Source: Tomocerus qinae (taxonomy: Eukaryota > Arthropoda > Collembola > Entomobryomorpha > Tomoceridae). Taken from it: 64,000 nucleotides of DNA. The translations under genes and the position numbers were made by a program. Shown piece after piece: positions 35,301 through 50,394 of the stretch. The first letter of the stretch is position 1. Each line of letters begins with the position of its first letter. The stretch covers positions 4,030,001 to 4,094,000 of the forward strand of contig CM034547.1 in assembly GCA_020055645.1 (NCBI GenBank), written 5' to 3'. The notes under the pieces were generated by a model. It searched no databases. It saw nothing but the letters and a program-made list of their open reading frames with translations, and was not told the DNA's origin.

Positions 35301-38300
35301 ATTATATTTATTGTAAGTTTACCCTAAGAATTTTTTGTATTTTTATTTTTACCATCCCAGTGGGAAAAAGGCGAAACACTTAGTGGAGAGTAGTAGGAAG
35401 TTGGTTGTATCGTTTATATAGATGTATGTACATAATATATAGGTACGCCCACTTTTGTAGAATGTGAATGTAGGAATACAAATATATCCAATGCCGACGG
35501 AATGTGCAAATTCCGTAATGTGGACTCATCTCATTAATATTTATACGCACTTATCGCTTAGTTGGAATTCAGGCAGCCCGGCGCCCGATAATATTCTCCA
35601 CTTGTTTCTCTTCTTCCTCGACTCAGCTCTCCTCAGCAAATCTATTAGACAGCCTTCCTAATGCCAACTTGAATCAACTTGAATTGAATGGCCAAATATT
35701 AACTCTGACTTTTTGCAACAAATAAATCAAGCGATGCGACGCGGACGAGACGGAAACGAGTAAACAAGATTTAGACAAAACATTTGATAAACGAGCTCAC
35801 TCCATCATACTCTTATCTAAATTCACTTCCTAACTCCAATTTTAAATCATCAGACATCCGTAAATTCTATAAAACATAAAACATTTCAAATCCACAAATC
35901 TTCCAAAGATTGTGCGCCCATTCATTTCCGGTTTCCAAAGAAAATAATGTTTTTGGATACTTCTGTCCAGTCACAAAGCTATATCATGTTCTATTTTGCC
36001 TGTATCCTTCATCAAAACATAATAGAAAAGTAAACCGGTATAATTTGCCATAACCGATTGTGTCAAGTCACAAATCTTATTCATTAAATAGATCATGCAA
36101 AATTAAATAAACTAGAATTAAGTTACTTGGTGTTCAAATTCAAATGTACTCTGAAGTACAAACTTTTCAATCAAAATTTTTTATTTGCTGCCAATGAAGC
36201 ATCAAACCTTTTGATATTATCTGCGCAGTGCACCTTAGAATAAACTGGGTCAAACTAAATTAAAAAGTTCGGAACGAGATCTATTGGATCACAATTACCT
36301 CTTTAAAGTTTTGTCAGTGATATTACTTTTCTCTACGGAAGTAAAAGTTGCTCTATAAATTTTCTTCCGAAAATCTTTCAACAAACTTTCACCGTCATCT
36401 ATTTCGACGGAGCTCTCTTTTCTGTATCCAACCTTTCATTAAAATGCTCCTACTTATTATGTGATTCTCTGAATCGTTATTGGGGGATCAATGCCGATTC
36501 TGACGCTACTGCAAAGTTAATTTGATCTGTTTTCTGTGTCTAGGTCATAAATCTAAAGGTAGTGGTCAGATATCTGTTCTTCTAAACGACGTAGCTTTTA
36601 ATATTCCTTTTTGATTTATTGATTTACAAAACAATCTTTATTTTAATTTAGGTTTGATTGAGATCATTTTTGTATTTTTGATGAAAGGGTGCTCACACTT
36701 ACTCCAGATATAAACGAGTCATACATACAGCAGATACATACTCAACTCAGCAGGTAATAGCTTCTAGTAGGAGGAGTTTGGCTGTGGATTGTCACTACCA
36801 GAACTGGTAATGTCCGTCGGAAACTGTCGCACCATAAATTTTCCACGGCCTAACGAGGAACAACGAGAAATTTGTCAGCAGGGGCTACTGGCTGAAATTA
36901 TTCCAAGAATTGAAGAAGGATCCTCATTTCGTTGCATAATATATGTACTACCACATTCCACTACAGCAGTTGGTCGACAGAATTCCGGAGAGAACACATA
37001 CGGCTTTCCTAACCCCCATCACTCTTTTAATCCTAGAATCATCATAATGAATTTCTTTGCAGTTGAATCCTTTTCTGCTGATTTGTAAGTCGTAGGCAAT
37101 CTACCTTTCGGATTTACTTCTTCGGTGTACATGTCATTAGAACGGAGTCAATTCCAAAGAATGTATGCTGAGTACTGAATTGTATGCATCCTTTTTTGTA
37201 TTGTATTGAATTCTGGTAGAAGATTTGCATGCACCTATAAGCCTACAGATGGTATCTTTCCGTACCCCTTGACAGGCTTTTACATATTTTACCCCTTCGT
37301 TAGACAGAATTCCTTACCCATTTGCCATGGATCGTAATTTATTAAGCAACCGAATTCCTTAACTACTGCACTCTGACCTACCAAATTAGGCATTGGCAAA
37401 CATGCATACTGCAAATGTAATTGTATCTACGTATTATTATTAAGCTAAGCTACACATAGTCTTGCAATAAAAATACAAACAAATACACACTTCGTAATTA
37501 AGCATGTATACCTGGAATGTACAAATACAAAAATTGATTTACCATGAATGAATTCAAAAATCAAAAAATTATTGGCCTTAGCTAAACCAAATCACGTTGC
37601 TTAACGTATTTGGCTATTCATTCTCTCTTTAAAAATAGTTATGTTACTATTTTAGGTTATAATATGAGGTGTTGAACAACCAACTGTCGTGGGTCTCTAA
37701 AAATGCCAGCAACCTACGGTTAAAATTTAAAACCTTGTGCATGAAAAAATGAAACACTATATACTTTTACATTGCTTTATAACTAAGTAGCCTTATTATT
37801 CCCTATTGTTTGATACACTTTGATCAAATAATTGCATTTTGAAGAAGAAACAGGAAAATAAACTCAAATCTGTTAGTCAATTCAATTTTGAAGGTGAGTA
37901 ATCTTATCACTTCATTTATTCCTGTGTTTGGTCCCTGAAGGTGAGTCAGGTGAGTGATACAATTTAGTTTATTAATGTCTGTTGTTGACAAGTGGAAGGA
38001 AAGTTGAAAGGGATGTCGTAACCAAAAGAAAGTTGTTTTGCTGCAGTTGCAGTTGTCAATGCAGTTGCATTCATTTCAATTTGCCTTACTTACAATCTGT
38101 ATTTCACCCACTCAGCCATGCATTTCTGTTTTAGACAGAATAGAGTATATCTGTAGCAGCCTGGAAGAGAGAAGGAGGAGGAGGATTTGGATGAGACTGA
38201 GATTCACCGATAAACTGAGAAGGGATGATTCAGTTAAAGGTATAAATAAGCAGACAACCGAAAAATACAAATCCAGATACGTCATTTGGAAGAGCTAATC

Positions 38301-38470
38301 TGGTTTTTTTATTTCCCTACCTGTCTCTCTTGCACCCAGACTAATTATTCGCTTTTCTACAAGAGACATATTATCTGACAATGGACTATTTCACGCAGCG
38401 TAAGTTATACAGTTGAGCCACAAATAATGACTAGGTCTTTATAAACCAATTTAGAATAGTAATTATGACA

Positions 38471-38503
38471 TAATAAATTGTGATGCCTAATCACAATTTA
38501 TTA
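38471..38503. repeat. Perfect 14-bp stem hairpin
   Basis: TAATAAATTGTGAT (38471-38484) and its exact reverse complement (38490-38503) flank the 5-nt loop GCCTA. It is isolated, with no neighbouring gene. Confidence 0.8.
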
Positions 38504-41339
38504 ATTCTAATCATAATCTAATATCTTAAAAGGGTTGTTAAAAATCAATACGATGATCCAAATAATGTTATGTGATATCGTAAACAATCTAAGTAATACC
38601 TCCAAATAATTGGCTAAGAGTTAATGATTAATTTTTCGTCATTGCTTATTAATATTTCCCAAATATAGACTCCACAGATATTATTTAGCAGATAAAAATA
38701 ATATTATAGTGCCACTGCATGGGAACTCCATAATTTACATTTAATTTTACTTATTATTACACATGGATTACTTTTGTAAAGTACAATAACAATGTATAAT
38801 AGGTACAGTTTAGTAATATTGGTGGCTGGAAGTTTTATAAATGCTTTAATTTATTTTTGTGTCACTGGTAGACAATCGTAATTTAGGTAGTCGTTGAATG
38901 AGACATGAAAGACGGACAGTTTCCCCACAAATTGAAGCTCTTACAGCGAAAAATTGAGTTTGTAGGGAAAGTGAGTTTTTATTTGTGGAATAGTGTGCCT
39001 GCTCGGCTCTGCTCAACTATTACTTTCCTGCCTAATGCACCAACGAATTACATTACACAAATAAATTACAAACCAAACAAGCAAGAAATTCCCTGCAGTA
39101 AATATACAATTCGGTTAGTGTTATATTCGTATTGGCAGAAGAATCCCAACACAACTGCTATGTATACTCCGTTCGTCCCTCTCTCAGCCTCTTCTTTCAT
39201 TTGCCCGACATTCATTTCCTTTGCTCTCAATAATCTGATTTTGTTTTTCATTCTGATGCGCTTTGAGCTCCTCTCTCTCTCAGCCACTCAGAAACCATCT
39301 CGACCTCCAAAAATAACTATCTAGTACTACCTACCTATATATTAGTGAGTCTTAGCTTATGCACATACATAATTGAGCCACACCATATATCTGTAGGCCA
39401 CATCACAAATCAAAAGACTACTGGAAAGCAAAGTCATGAAACAATTTCGGAAATACGCACAAGATGAGTGGAAAGAACCGATAAGTATTACTATAGATAG
39501 ATTCGAAGCTGTAATTATATACAAAACAGTTGGACTCTTGCACACTCCATGTGGAATTAGGACTGATTTCATTGACCGTCCAAAACTAAACAAACCGTAA
39601 CACTAGCTCTTATGTGCTAAACTTGACACTCAACGACTACTCGGCTGAAAAATTCAGTATAATCGGATTAAATCTATATTCAACAATGCTCGTCCATGAA
39701 AAGTAATTTCCCTCAAATGCATGGAAAATTAGATTTTTTGTGGTTTAGCTTTTAGAGGTTCATTTCTAATATATAATCGTAAGTAACATTTAAGCCTTGA
39801 AATGCCTGTAAATTCTGTCTGTAAATTCATGCGTAAAAAGAAATACCTAATCTCAGTTAAACTCCATGCATTCTTAGTATCAGTTACTCATGAAAAGCGC
39901 ATGGACGGATCATATCTGTTATAATCCAATTGTGTAAATTAATTTAGCCTCAATTTGCTGTTTCTACATCTCTACTTGAATTGGAAATGTAGAGTGTTAG
40001 CCCGTTCGGGGTAAATCATCCCTTTCCATTCATTACTTGTGAAGAGAGACAAAATCCTTGATAAATCCAATTCTAAATATGCGTGTGCGTGTTGGATGTG
40101 AGAGGGGGTCAATATTAATGGACTAATGTAAGTAGGAGGGATTAATCTAAATAGAAAACAGGAGCCACGCTAGCATCGGCTCTTGGCTACAAGACTTAGG
40201 CATTGAGACAATAAGTCATCTCTTCCTAGTGCTGTGATACTATCTCTGATGCGTGTGTGTCTATAAGAATAAGTTTAGTGTTCATGTCGCTGTTAATGTG
40301 AATAGTGTCTCACATGTGTGGAACAGTAAATTCTGTGTAATGAGAAGGGGACAAAATATGAAGAAGGTCGAAGCGTGACGAGGCGCGAGTGGAGACTCAT
40401 GCAGAGCTAGCAGTGATCATTATTGAGTGAGTGGAGTATTGAGTGAGTGGAGTGATGGCGAGGAGGAGTAAGGAGAAGAAGATGATCCTGATGAGAGACG
40501 AGTGTAATTACAAGTGATTAGTCTCCTGCACCAGAAAAAGAAATCTATGAAGTCGCTAAAGAATCTTGACGGGATATATCGGATTGATCTCGGTGCTCGC
40601 CTCAACACCCGCCCGGAAGAGTGTCACTACCAGTCTCTTGGCCACCCTCTCGCACATCATCTGATCTCATCTTCTCTCTTGGCACCCTCCCTCCACTTCT
40701 CCCTCTCTCCCTTATACATAATTCACATAATGAGACCATGCCAATAGATTTATTTCCCCAACACCACAAATTCCTTCCCTACCTACCTATACCGTATGAC
40801 TAATAAATATACTATACAAAGCACGAAAGTCTTTGTCTCTGTGACACATCCCTATAATATCAGTCATCATAAGTACCATTAATAAACTCTTGTACTTATT
40901 TAGTTCTAATGCAGAATTAGTAAAAGATATATCATGGTATCAACTACATCTAAAAACATCTAATAAGAAGTTTTTTGCATTGACGATTGCTACAATTGCT
41001 ACTTTTATTCAAAAAAATTTAATGTTGGTGAGCCTACTTCCGATGTAACTTAATTGAAAGTTATGCTCAGGAGAAGCAAAAAGCAACTAAATATTTGTCT
41101 CACTATACTCACAATTTTTAATTTTATTGAGCCCTGTGATTGATATATTGAAAATTCAATTTGATGGCAGTAACTTATTTTAAGTCAGTAAATTTTTGAA
41201 TTTTACAATCCACCCTCCTCCAAGAGGATTTAGGGGATGTGTTTAATTTCTTCCTCTAAGTATAAATTAACTCTTCCTTTATGTTGACAAGCATTTTAAC
41301 ATTACATAAATAGATGCATCATGCATCATGTAATATAAT

Positions 41340-41462
41340 CAGTGTACAAAAATACCACTGGTTAAAAAAGTGGTAAAATTTCAAAATATGCTCAAATATA
41401 TGTGTAAAAATACCAGTGTGATGGTAAAAAAGTCTAAAAAGTGGTAAGAATAGCTCCCAACA
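41340..41462. mobile_element. Degraded/short relative of the hAT-like MITE
   Basis: It begins CAGTGTACAAAAATACCACT, like the termini of the element at 54117-54720. Its right part (GATGGTAAAAAAGTCTAAAA and AGTGGTAA) matches the reverse complement of that element's left end. The final ~15 bp no longer match a terminal repeat, and no target duplication is visible, so the right end is eroded. Confidence 0.6.
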
Positions 41463-44400
41463 CTTAAAGAGTATTATGTTTTCTCAATATTCTAAGTTAC
41501 CGATAGTATTATTTCTCTCACCACCTTGTTTTTTTGTTCTGACATGTATGTGGTATACTTCAGGCGTTCAGTTGCTGTCTTTACTAGTTAAAATAGAAAA
41601 GTAAAGTAAAGGTATTATTAATCAGGTTAGAGATTTATTTGGGGGAGTATTTAAATGATAAGGTAGATGTTGGTATCAATGGAAAGTTTATTTAGTTCTT
41701 TGCCTATTTAAGTTATTTAAGATGAAAAGATGGAGATTATGTTGGTGATTGTCGGGCATTAAAAGAGTAGAAGATGGAAAGAGAGTTGTATGTAAGTCGC
41801 TGTTTCTTTGTGTGAAAGTTGTTGGAGTTGGAGGAGAAGATTAATAAAAGGGACTCTCCCCTCGGTCCATTCTGCCTAGCTCCATGTAAATATATTCGTC
41901 TGAGTGTATAGACTTGAGACGATAAGTGTGATGTATACTATTATTAGTGTTTTGGCGAGGATGTCGGATAGATTTTATTCATTCGGAGTCGGGCATTGTG
42001 CGGAGGGCCACCCACTCGCCTCCACAATGAAGCAGACAGACAGACGAATGCATATAAATGAATGTCTTTAGTTGAGAAATAGTTGATAGCTTTCACTTTC
42101 GTCGCTTTTGTTTCTTCCATGTCCTCCTCAATTCAGAAACGAGAGCATCCTTCCAACTTTCTCCAGTCAAATCGACTATCTAACTCACTCAGCCCTCATT
42201 CCCAACTGCATCTCCCATTATTTCACACTGTTTTATTGCATTGCTATAGAATATTCTGCTGATGCGGCACGACTATCCAACTACAACTCCGGATGTCATA
42301 ATACTTGCACATCCCTCCTCTACTCTTATTTATGCTCATGCAAAACTATAAATGCTACACAGTAGGTAACAACTATATATTTAAATTCAACTTTCCGACG
42401 TGGCTATTACTTTATCCTGACTACACTTATCACCAAAATATAACCCAATCCAACATCTTAAGCACATTTTATCAGCGCCTAAATTGAGGAACTCTTTGTC
42501 CATTAAAAATTAATTTTCCGTGCGCGAATCCTATAATCTATTTACATTTACTAAGCATTTGTAGCAGCAATTATTAACTACTTTCTGGAACTACAGATCA
42601 TACAGACCTCAGATAACATCATCCTTGCTGTCTACGGCTGCAGTACGAAGGCTCAATATTTTTAACCAACCGTAATACTTTTGCTAGCTAATATTTAGTT
42701 TATTTTATTAATTGCACCGACAGCTGAAACATTTTCTCAATTTTTTACTTAAATGCTATCTCTTCAGCGTGTGGGGAGGAGCCTTGAGCGTCTCTTGACT
42801 GCGGCCTTGCTTTTACTATCAAAATTACTAGTACGAAGATGTGCTTAAGATTTTCTATTTCTCCTAAACATTTTTGCCTTGTGATTCTAATAGGGAATTT
42901 GGTTTTAGTTACCCTTGAGTAGCTAATGACGCGATTACATGATAATTATGCATTTATAATCCTTAGGATAATTATAGGAAGATTTAAAAGAATGAATCGC
43001 TTTACATGCACGTTCCATTCAGTCAAACTGTCAGTATTGTAATTGTGAACTAGTGGCTACACTACAATTGGATATAATATGGTGAACGTATACTCGAATT
43101 TAATGTAGAATTGCAGTATTTGTGTGTAGGAGTCTAGTAGGAAGAGTGTTGTTTGGGTGTGATGGGATAGGAAGCCAACTGTAATTTAGGTATCCTGACA
43201 TGAGAGAAAGCGGGCGAGTGAGTGAGTCTCTTCCGTCTGGCCAAGAGAAAGTCTGTGCATTCGATTCCAGTTGATGTTTGGCCTTTCGCATGGGCAATTA
43301 AGCATTTGAATTACATTCATGGAATTCCCTCAGCAGAGAGCTAGTGACTGTTTTCCACTTCCTCCTCATGACCTGACCTACCGACAAACACAACATTCAC
43401 GGGCTCCCTGCTTTATCCCTACCAAAGCACAGCTAAAGCTCCTATTCCCTTCACCATAGCCCGATATCACCACAAATTATAATCTTTCTTAGATACTATT
43501 TTTGTTGCACCGAAATTTTCTATTGACTTTTTAAAAATCCTACCGAATTTTTAAATAGTAAATAAGTATGGATGTCAGTTTTTGTAGTAAAAGTGTAAAT
43601 AAGATTTTCATTTGCATTATGAAGTTGTATAAATTATTACTTTCCTCTCGTGATATAGGAATTCGGCTTATATTTGGAGGAGAACAACTAATTTGTCCTT
43701 GATCTGTTGGTTTGCAATTTGGTATTTGTTTCGTTGGACTAGTGTAGATAGTAATAATATGTGTATGGATTTGGCTGTGAGTGTTGTGGTGGTGGAGAAT
43801 CCGTTGATGGTGGAGCACGGGAGGTAGAGAACAGATGGATCACAACAGAAGAGACGTCCAAATTCCCTCTAGTTCAGTAGTCGGAGTGTAGTATAGACAG
43901 AGACAAGACAAGTTGACTGCCTGTTCTGTCTCTCTCCACTGAACTATATTTATTTATTCCTACACTTGTACATGCATGTGATAGTCACACAACAGTCCCG
44001 GACGCCGTGTACTGAAATTGGGACTTCTTACAACAGGAGCGACGCGGGTTTCGTGGTTTGTTCTCTTTCCTAGCTGTCGGCTAAATAACTCCCCAGAACA
44101 CTAATACCTCCGACAGACACAGTTGCTGTTCAATTGAACTGCAATGCAATTCCAATACCAATGAGACCATCAGGGTTCTATGCATTCCATCCACCCTTTT
44201 ATAACCATTTACTAAAGTCGAAAGCAAAATCCCCTAATTGGGTATCATCACAGAAAGCTTTGCAAATTCTCCGAAATGATTCCAGTTTTAATCCCCGCAT
44301 TTATGTTTTGAATATTACACTAATAAAATTGCAAGACTTAAATGTTCCAAAAACATTCTGCCACTAAATGGTCTCGACTCATTTCTAGATTTTAAAGGAC

Positions 44401-47400
44401 TTGAGATACTTATAAGGATTTGATAGTAAGAATATAATTTGGGTAAAATTTCGTAGAAAAAGCTTTTAATGGTTTTGAAACCCTGGAAGTGGATATCATT
44501 TATTTGTGTTTACGTATCAATTGTTTGGAGAATAAGCTGCTGTAAGTGAAAGTTGCTTTCTTTGTGTTTCTATCTTCATACTTTCACCGATGGTACATCC
44601 TTGTGAAGAAGATTATGTAGAGTGCGGTATGTCTTGGATATCGCATAGCCAGAAGGAGATGATAGGTAGGGCAGTAGGTTTAATATGCGTATCAAATCAA
44701 ATAAGGAAGGATGAGATCGGGAATTGGGGCTTGTGAGTTTTGCGAGTATCCAGAGAGCTTTGATCTTGGCCTTTGGCAAAACTTTATTAGTGACTTTTTT
44801 GAATTCAGCGCTGTGTAATTAATTGTCTTTCGGCAGTTGAGTGGATTATTAGCATGATTGTGAAATATTAAAAATGCAATTGTGAAGTGTTTGCAAAGTA
44901 TCGGTTTGTTGACACAGTGTGGGAAATGGGAAACCCTGTAGGAGAAAAGCGAGGTTTGGAAAGAGTCGGAGAAAGGCGAGGGAAAGTCTGTAGAGGAAGA
45001 GGACGAGTGAATTTATTGGAATACAAATTGCGAGTCCACTTTGGTTTCCCGTAAATTCCGACAAAGCCTATGAGAATGGAGTGGAAAGAATCTGCAAGCT
45101 CTGCGAAATGAGTTTTCTTCTCTGGATCCCATCCCACTATATCGCAAATGCTTATATCTGTCTGTGGGTTCTTCGGCCCTGGTCTCTCTTGCCCATGGCT
45201 CTACTATAGTCTGCAGTCGCGGGTGACGGGGGCGTAATTTCGGCTACTGAACACTCTTTCTCCTCCCACAAATCAAATTATTAATAAATTTGCATCTTTT
45301 TTACTGCTTTTACCCTTTTAGTTTTGATTTTATTAAGATCATCAAGAGATTTTAAACGGAAAATGTGATACTGGCCACTTAATTTATTTTATTTTAATTT
45401 ATTTCTAGATACTAAAAATTGCCAACTTGTTATGATTGGAAGAAATTTCTCCGTCAAAACTTTTACATTATTTAATTTTACCGTACAAATTAAATAAAAC
45501 GGCTTCAAAAAAATGGAGTTATAGTTTCGGCTTTAAAATGTGCTTGGCTATTTTTATAGGGTCCTGAGAGGATGGTACGCCACTGAAATGGAGAGGGCAG
45601 GGAGGACAGGCCGCCCTGAGAAGAGACTTTAGTTTCCCACATACTTTCTCCGACAACATTTCCATTTGAGCCTGCATTCTGTTTTGTAGGAGTAGGTACT
45701 TTATCCCAAGTAAACTAATCCAACAACTAAATCAGACGCCTAGCTAGTGCTAGTGGACGATATAGACTCGTAGAAACACTCTATTCCGCACCATTCTCAC
45801 AAAATCATTCATTCGTGTAAGCCAAGGAGCAACTTTTGCAAAAACCTCTTGTCTTCCCACTACAATACATTTACACGTATATATAGCCTATAGTAGTTGA
45901 TATCTATGTATATATGCATTAGACTCTTTTTCAGAATGAACTGGATCCTGTATCCCTGAACTTTGCTGGCTAAGGATAAATTCAGTTGAGCAAATAACTA
46001 TTAGGAAGTAAAATGAGAGATCAATTCAATTTATGACCGAATTCTGTGCCTGCTTATGAGAAAAGGCAAATACTAATAAGACGGAAAGGAAGGAGAAAGG
46101 AATTCGATCGAATTTGAATTTCTTTCGTTTTGCATATTGTCGCTCTGCCCTCAGCCATCCTTCTCTACCCCAAAACCATCATTAAAACTTTCTCTTTTTA
46201 ATAATAGTGCTCCTCCACACACATCTACTTACTTATTACTCCTCCCTTCCATTCCAGCCAAGGACGTCTCTATACTTCATAGCGATGCAGTCCAAAGAAC
46301 ATCTCTTTTTCAGTGATCATCTACTTAGCCACCCTTCACTAAAAACGAAACCTTTGTGAAAAAGACAACCTTTCCTTTTGAACATCTCCGAAAACTGCAA
46401 TAATAACGAAAAGAGAAAGAACTTCTTTCCCATTCAACTCACAAAGTAAAAAAGTTACAAGCTCCCGTACAACTGGTCACCCAAGTGTAGAAAAACTATA
46501 CCTAACCTGAAACTATTTACTCCTTACAAAATGTACGTAAGTAATACTATATAATTATTATACAAATACATTCTCCCCTCGCATGTTTTCCTTGAAAAAA
46601 TTGAGGTATAGCGTTATACTAATAATATAGTGTTTTCGTGCCGTTAATTAATATAGGTGGAAAGTAGAGCATTAGATTCTGGAGCGTAAGAGATAACCTT
46701 TTATTAATCACGAATGCAAATATTTACGTAGGACTGAGGTGCAGACTTTTTGAAAGTTAGTAGGATATAAATATGCAGATTAGAAGGATAAAATGAAAAA
46801 TAATATTATGAATGTCTTTATTGTAGAAGGGGATTAAAATTGGCGTAAAGTAGGATTGGTTTTGAATAAGCGAAGGGAGATTGAATGGAGTGGATGGAGC
46901 TGATTGTATTGTGTGTTGGGTTGAATGACTCTGACTTCTATTTTCCTCGCACTTATTTAGCTACGAACTGAAATCTGTCTGCCTTCTTTCCTTCCCACTT
47001 TCTCCTCCTTTGCTTTTAATTGAAATTTCGTGAATGTAGCAACGGTAGAGCGCACAACATTCATTAACCTTTATTCATGAGATCCTATTTGTGTGTTGTT
47101 AGGTATACCTTACTTCGGAAGTTGGCACTTCCATATACTCACGTCTTATTCTCCGTCTACTCGATGTAAGCAAACTCATATTTATGCATGTAAATCTATT
47201 AAGGAATTAATCTGTCCACGTAGCACATGTAAACCTAAGCGAGGAGTCTTTATCTCACTCCACGTTCAGTAGACGTCTGTATCTCCATTCCAACAGAATG
47301 CAGACCAGTCGGGAAAGAAGGCACAAGAGGACTCCTGTGTAGGACAATAAGGGTCTCCACTCAAAATACAACTCAACAAAGTAAGCTTTAGCACGACAAC

Positions 47401-50300
47401 TTGGCAAAATTCAGTTGGCAAAATTAATCAAGCCTAGGAATTATTATGGCCAAAATAATCTTCATTCGCCATAAAACAAACAAAATTGTCTTTTTGTAAC
47501 AAATACCAGAATGGAACGTATCACTAATAAACATGCAATGAGTATTTGCATTTATTTATATTTGTGTAAAGGCAAAGCAAACTATTCATTGATGTTTTTA
47601 TTGATACCGAAACTTATTAAAATATTTTATTAAAAGAGTGAAACATATTTACAATAATGGATTTTGAAAGATTTCTGCCAAACTGATATTTGGCAAAGTG
47701 GTGTAGGTATAAGCATTTAGGGGAAAGGAGTCCAATTGAGACGACTTTCGTCTCTTTATTGTTCCCTATAGCACTCGGTGACTGAGCAGTTCATTATTAC
47801 CTTCTTGTGTTTCTTAAAAGCGTCTTGTGCCCTCCTCCTTCTCAATTCTATACACATGCCATAGCCATACAGGTACTTGACTAGGTGAATGCAGGTGCCT
47901 TTCCATATAAATAGCAGCATACTTCTTCATTATCTCGCTAGTCCCGGAGAGTCACTTAGAAATGCAAAACATAAAGTACCTACGAGTAAGTTAATCACGG
48001 AGCAGCAACCCAACTTCATTCGATGAAACAACATGAGTCCAGGTTTTAATTTCCGTTGCTTCTCTGACAAGACAAAGCAAAGGGACTCTCCGTGTGAGTT
48101 CAGACTCATCTCCTCTGCTCTATATAACTACTATATCACACTCATCGGGGCCATCCACCAACACTTTTCTCAACACTTTTCTTTCCAACAATACTCTCAC
48201 ATTGCGTTAGCTACCTTATTACATTTTATGGGGTAATTTATGCTCTCATTTAATACTTTATCGTTTAGATTGATTTTTATAAATAAGGTTCATAATTTTT
48301 CAAAATGTACTATTTATTTTTAATTGATAATTGATGCACCATTCTCCTATTGATGGGCATAGTTTGCTAGTGTCATTAGATGAAGTAGTTGGCCTAGAAT
48401 AGTCTCTAGAAAATGTGGAATGAAGCCCAGAGTGAATGGTTCAGGAAGTTTGTGCATAGTAGTAGATTTCCAAGTGGATGACCCCTTCTGCCTGTCTGTG
48501 CACATAGCTCCGTGTATATTATGTATATGTGTTCAGTTGTAGTCTAAATAACCAATCGTGTATCTACTAAAGCTGGTAATTCAAAGAGATAAGAAAAGAA
48601 GCGCTGTCCTCTATGGATGTCGAAAGTAGCTATTCATGCTCACCGAAATCCAACTTTCTCCAGTTTCTCCAGTACAACTGCACCGCCTGATTGCATTAGC
48701 AACTTGAATTCACTTGACTCCACTCACATTTACATTCATAATAGACGAGAGGAAAACTTTGCACACATTTTCCCTCCAACTAACTATCTAATAACTAATA
48801 ACATGTTAGGAGTTAACTTGTGTTACCTCACTCAGAAAATTGCTTCTCTCACAAAGGTCTTTTCTCCTTCGATAGCCATACTCATGTAAATGTATTGACT
48901 CACTGACAAGGGAAACATTCCAGTCGCTTTTGAGTTTAATCCTAAAGTAATCCTGACAAGTCTAAGAATCTGTAAAATTCGGTGAAAATAAAACGTAAAA
49001 AATAATGTCTGGAATTTATGATGATTTAGGACCAAATTATAATTATTGAGTTCGAATTGATTTTTCGTATCTCTGAACTTAATGAACTATGAAGGTGTTC
49101 AGCGTTTTCGAAATTAGAATTACCGATATTAATGAAGGGAGTTAATTTGTAGGGTTTGTACTCTAAAATGTTTCCCTTGTGAGTGGAATAAGAGATAGCG
49201 GATCGTCCGTCGTGTCCACACCGCATCCTTTGAGGCAGAACCGTCAATTGTTATGTTAGCTAAATGCCTGCTCTACATATTTGGGGAAGACAATGCAACT
49301 GAAGTGCAACATCGGCTGGCTGATAGCTCTATAAAATGTAAGTTGATAACTAAATGGTAGGTTGATTCATTTAAATGTGATATAGATATCCATTATATGG
49401 TTAAGAGCCATTCTTTTCGTCCGAGTTCCATGTTTTAATGTCCCATTAGATGCGATGAGGTAGTACAGCTAAATAAGTATGTCAAAAAGTATATCAGCTC
49501 CAGCTGTGTTATGGAAATGGGGAATGAGGCGTTAATCTATTTCCAAGAAGCACATTTACAAGAGAGAAGCAATTTCCGTGAGATCAATAACAGAAATGGA
49601 AAATATTATTAACGTCGTAGAATTTCTAACTTCTCAAGTTAATACGGCGCTTCCGTCGAGCTTTTGTAATATTAAGTAGCTACATTTCAACATTTTCAAG
49701 TAGGTATTTATAAACTGGATAGAGTACGGAATTCCTGTTCTAATTAAGTGGTGAACTCGAGAAAGGCAACTATCAAGCAATGTGTTTGTAGTTACTCAAG
49801 TGGGGAGCTAAAGTACGAGGAAATAGTCAGTCAGAAATCAGAAACCAATTTAACACATCAATTCCTAGCAACTAAATACACAATCAAAGTCAACTGAATG
49901 TCGCCCCTAATTGCTTCTTGAGAATGTCTGAGAACTTGAGACAGATAATGAAAAAACGGATCTGTTACGATCCCTGTCTTGTCTCCGAAACTCATTCTAT
50001 TTATCTCTAGCAATTATCATAATGGAGCTTTTATCTTCTCATTATGAATAAAACAAGTCGTTACCCTTTCATTTGCATTACAAACGAAACAACAATGCCA
50101 AGACTTTCAGAATGTCCCTATTTCCATAAAACACACAATTGAACACAGAATCATCTGAATGAAAATGAGTGGGAACACTTACATACTTAGGCCGAACAGT
50201 TTGTCGATAAATATACATTCCCCATTCCGTTACATTCAAAGACAGATTGTGGTAACTCCAGACAAACTACTGTCAACTAATGATTTGTCAATATTAACAA

Positions 50301-50394
50301 GTGCGCGCATCTGTATCATACAACGTAATTTCATTTTCTGCACATGCGCAATTTCCTAGTTAAACTAATAATTTTGCCATTCTGCGCATGCACC
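50301..50394. promoter_or_regulatory. Cluster of NRF1-like GCGCATGC motifs
   Basis: GTGCGCGCAT (50301-50310), TGCACATGCGCA (50339-50350) and TGCGCATGCACC (50383-50394) lie within 94 bp of otherwise AT-rich DNA; the last two are in inverted orientation. They resemble the NRF1/Ewg palindrome TGCGCATGCGCA with one or two changes. ACGCACGCACC follows at ~50422. This could be a promoter or enhancer; there is no adjacent coding exon. Confidence 0.4.

Noticed and set aside
36789-37088. 99-residue open frame on the + strand
   Set aside because: No recognisable domain, non-ATG start for the longest form, no splice or codon-bias support; probably chance.
38905-39324. 139-residue open frame, the longest in the desert
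   Set aside because: Composition shifts along its length, the CT-rich tract at 39180-39290 explains part of the opening, and no family resemblance is seen.
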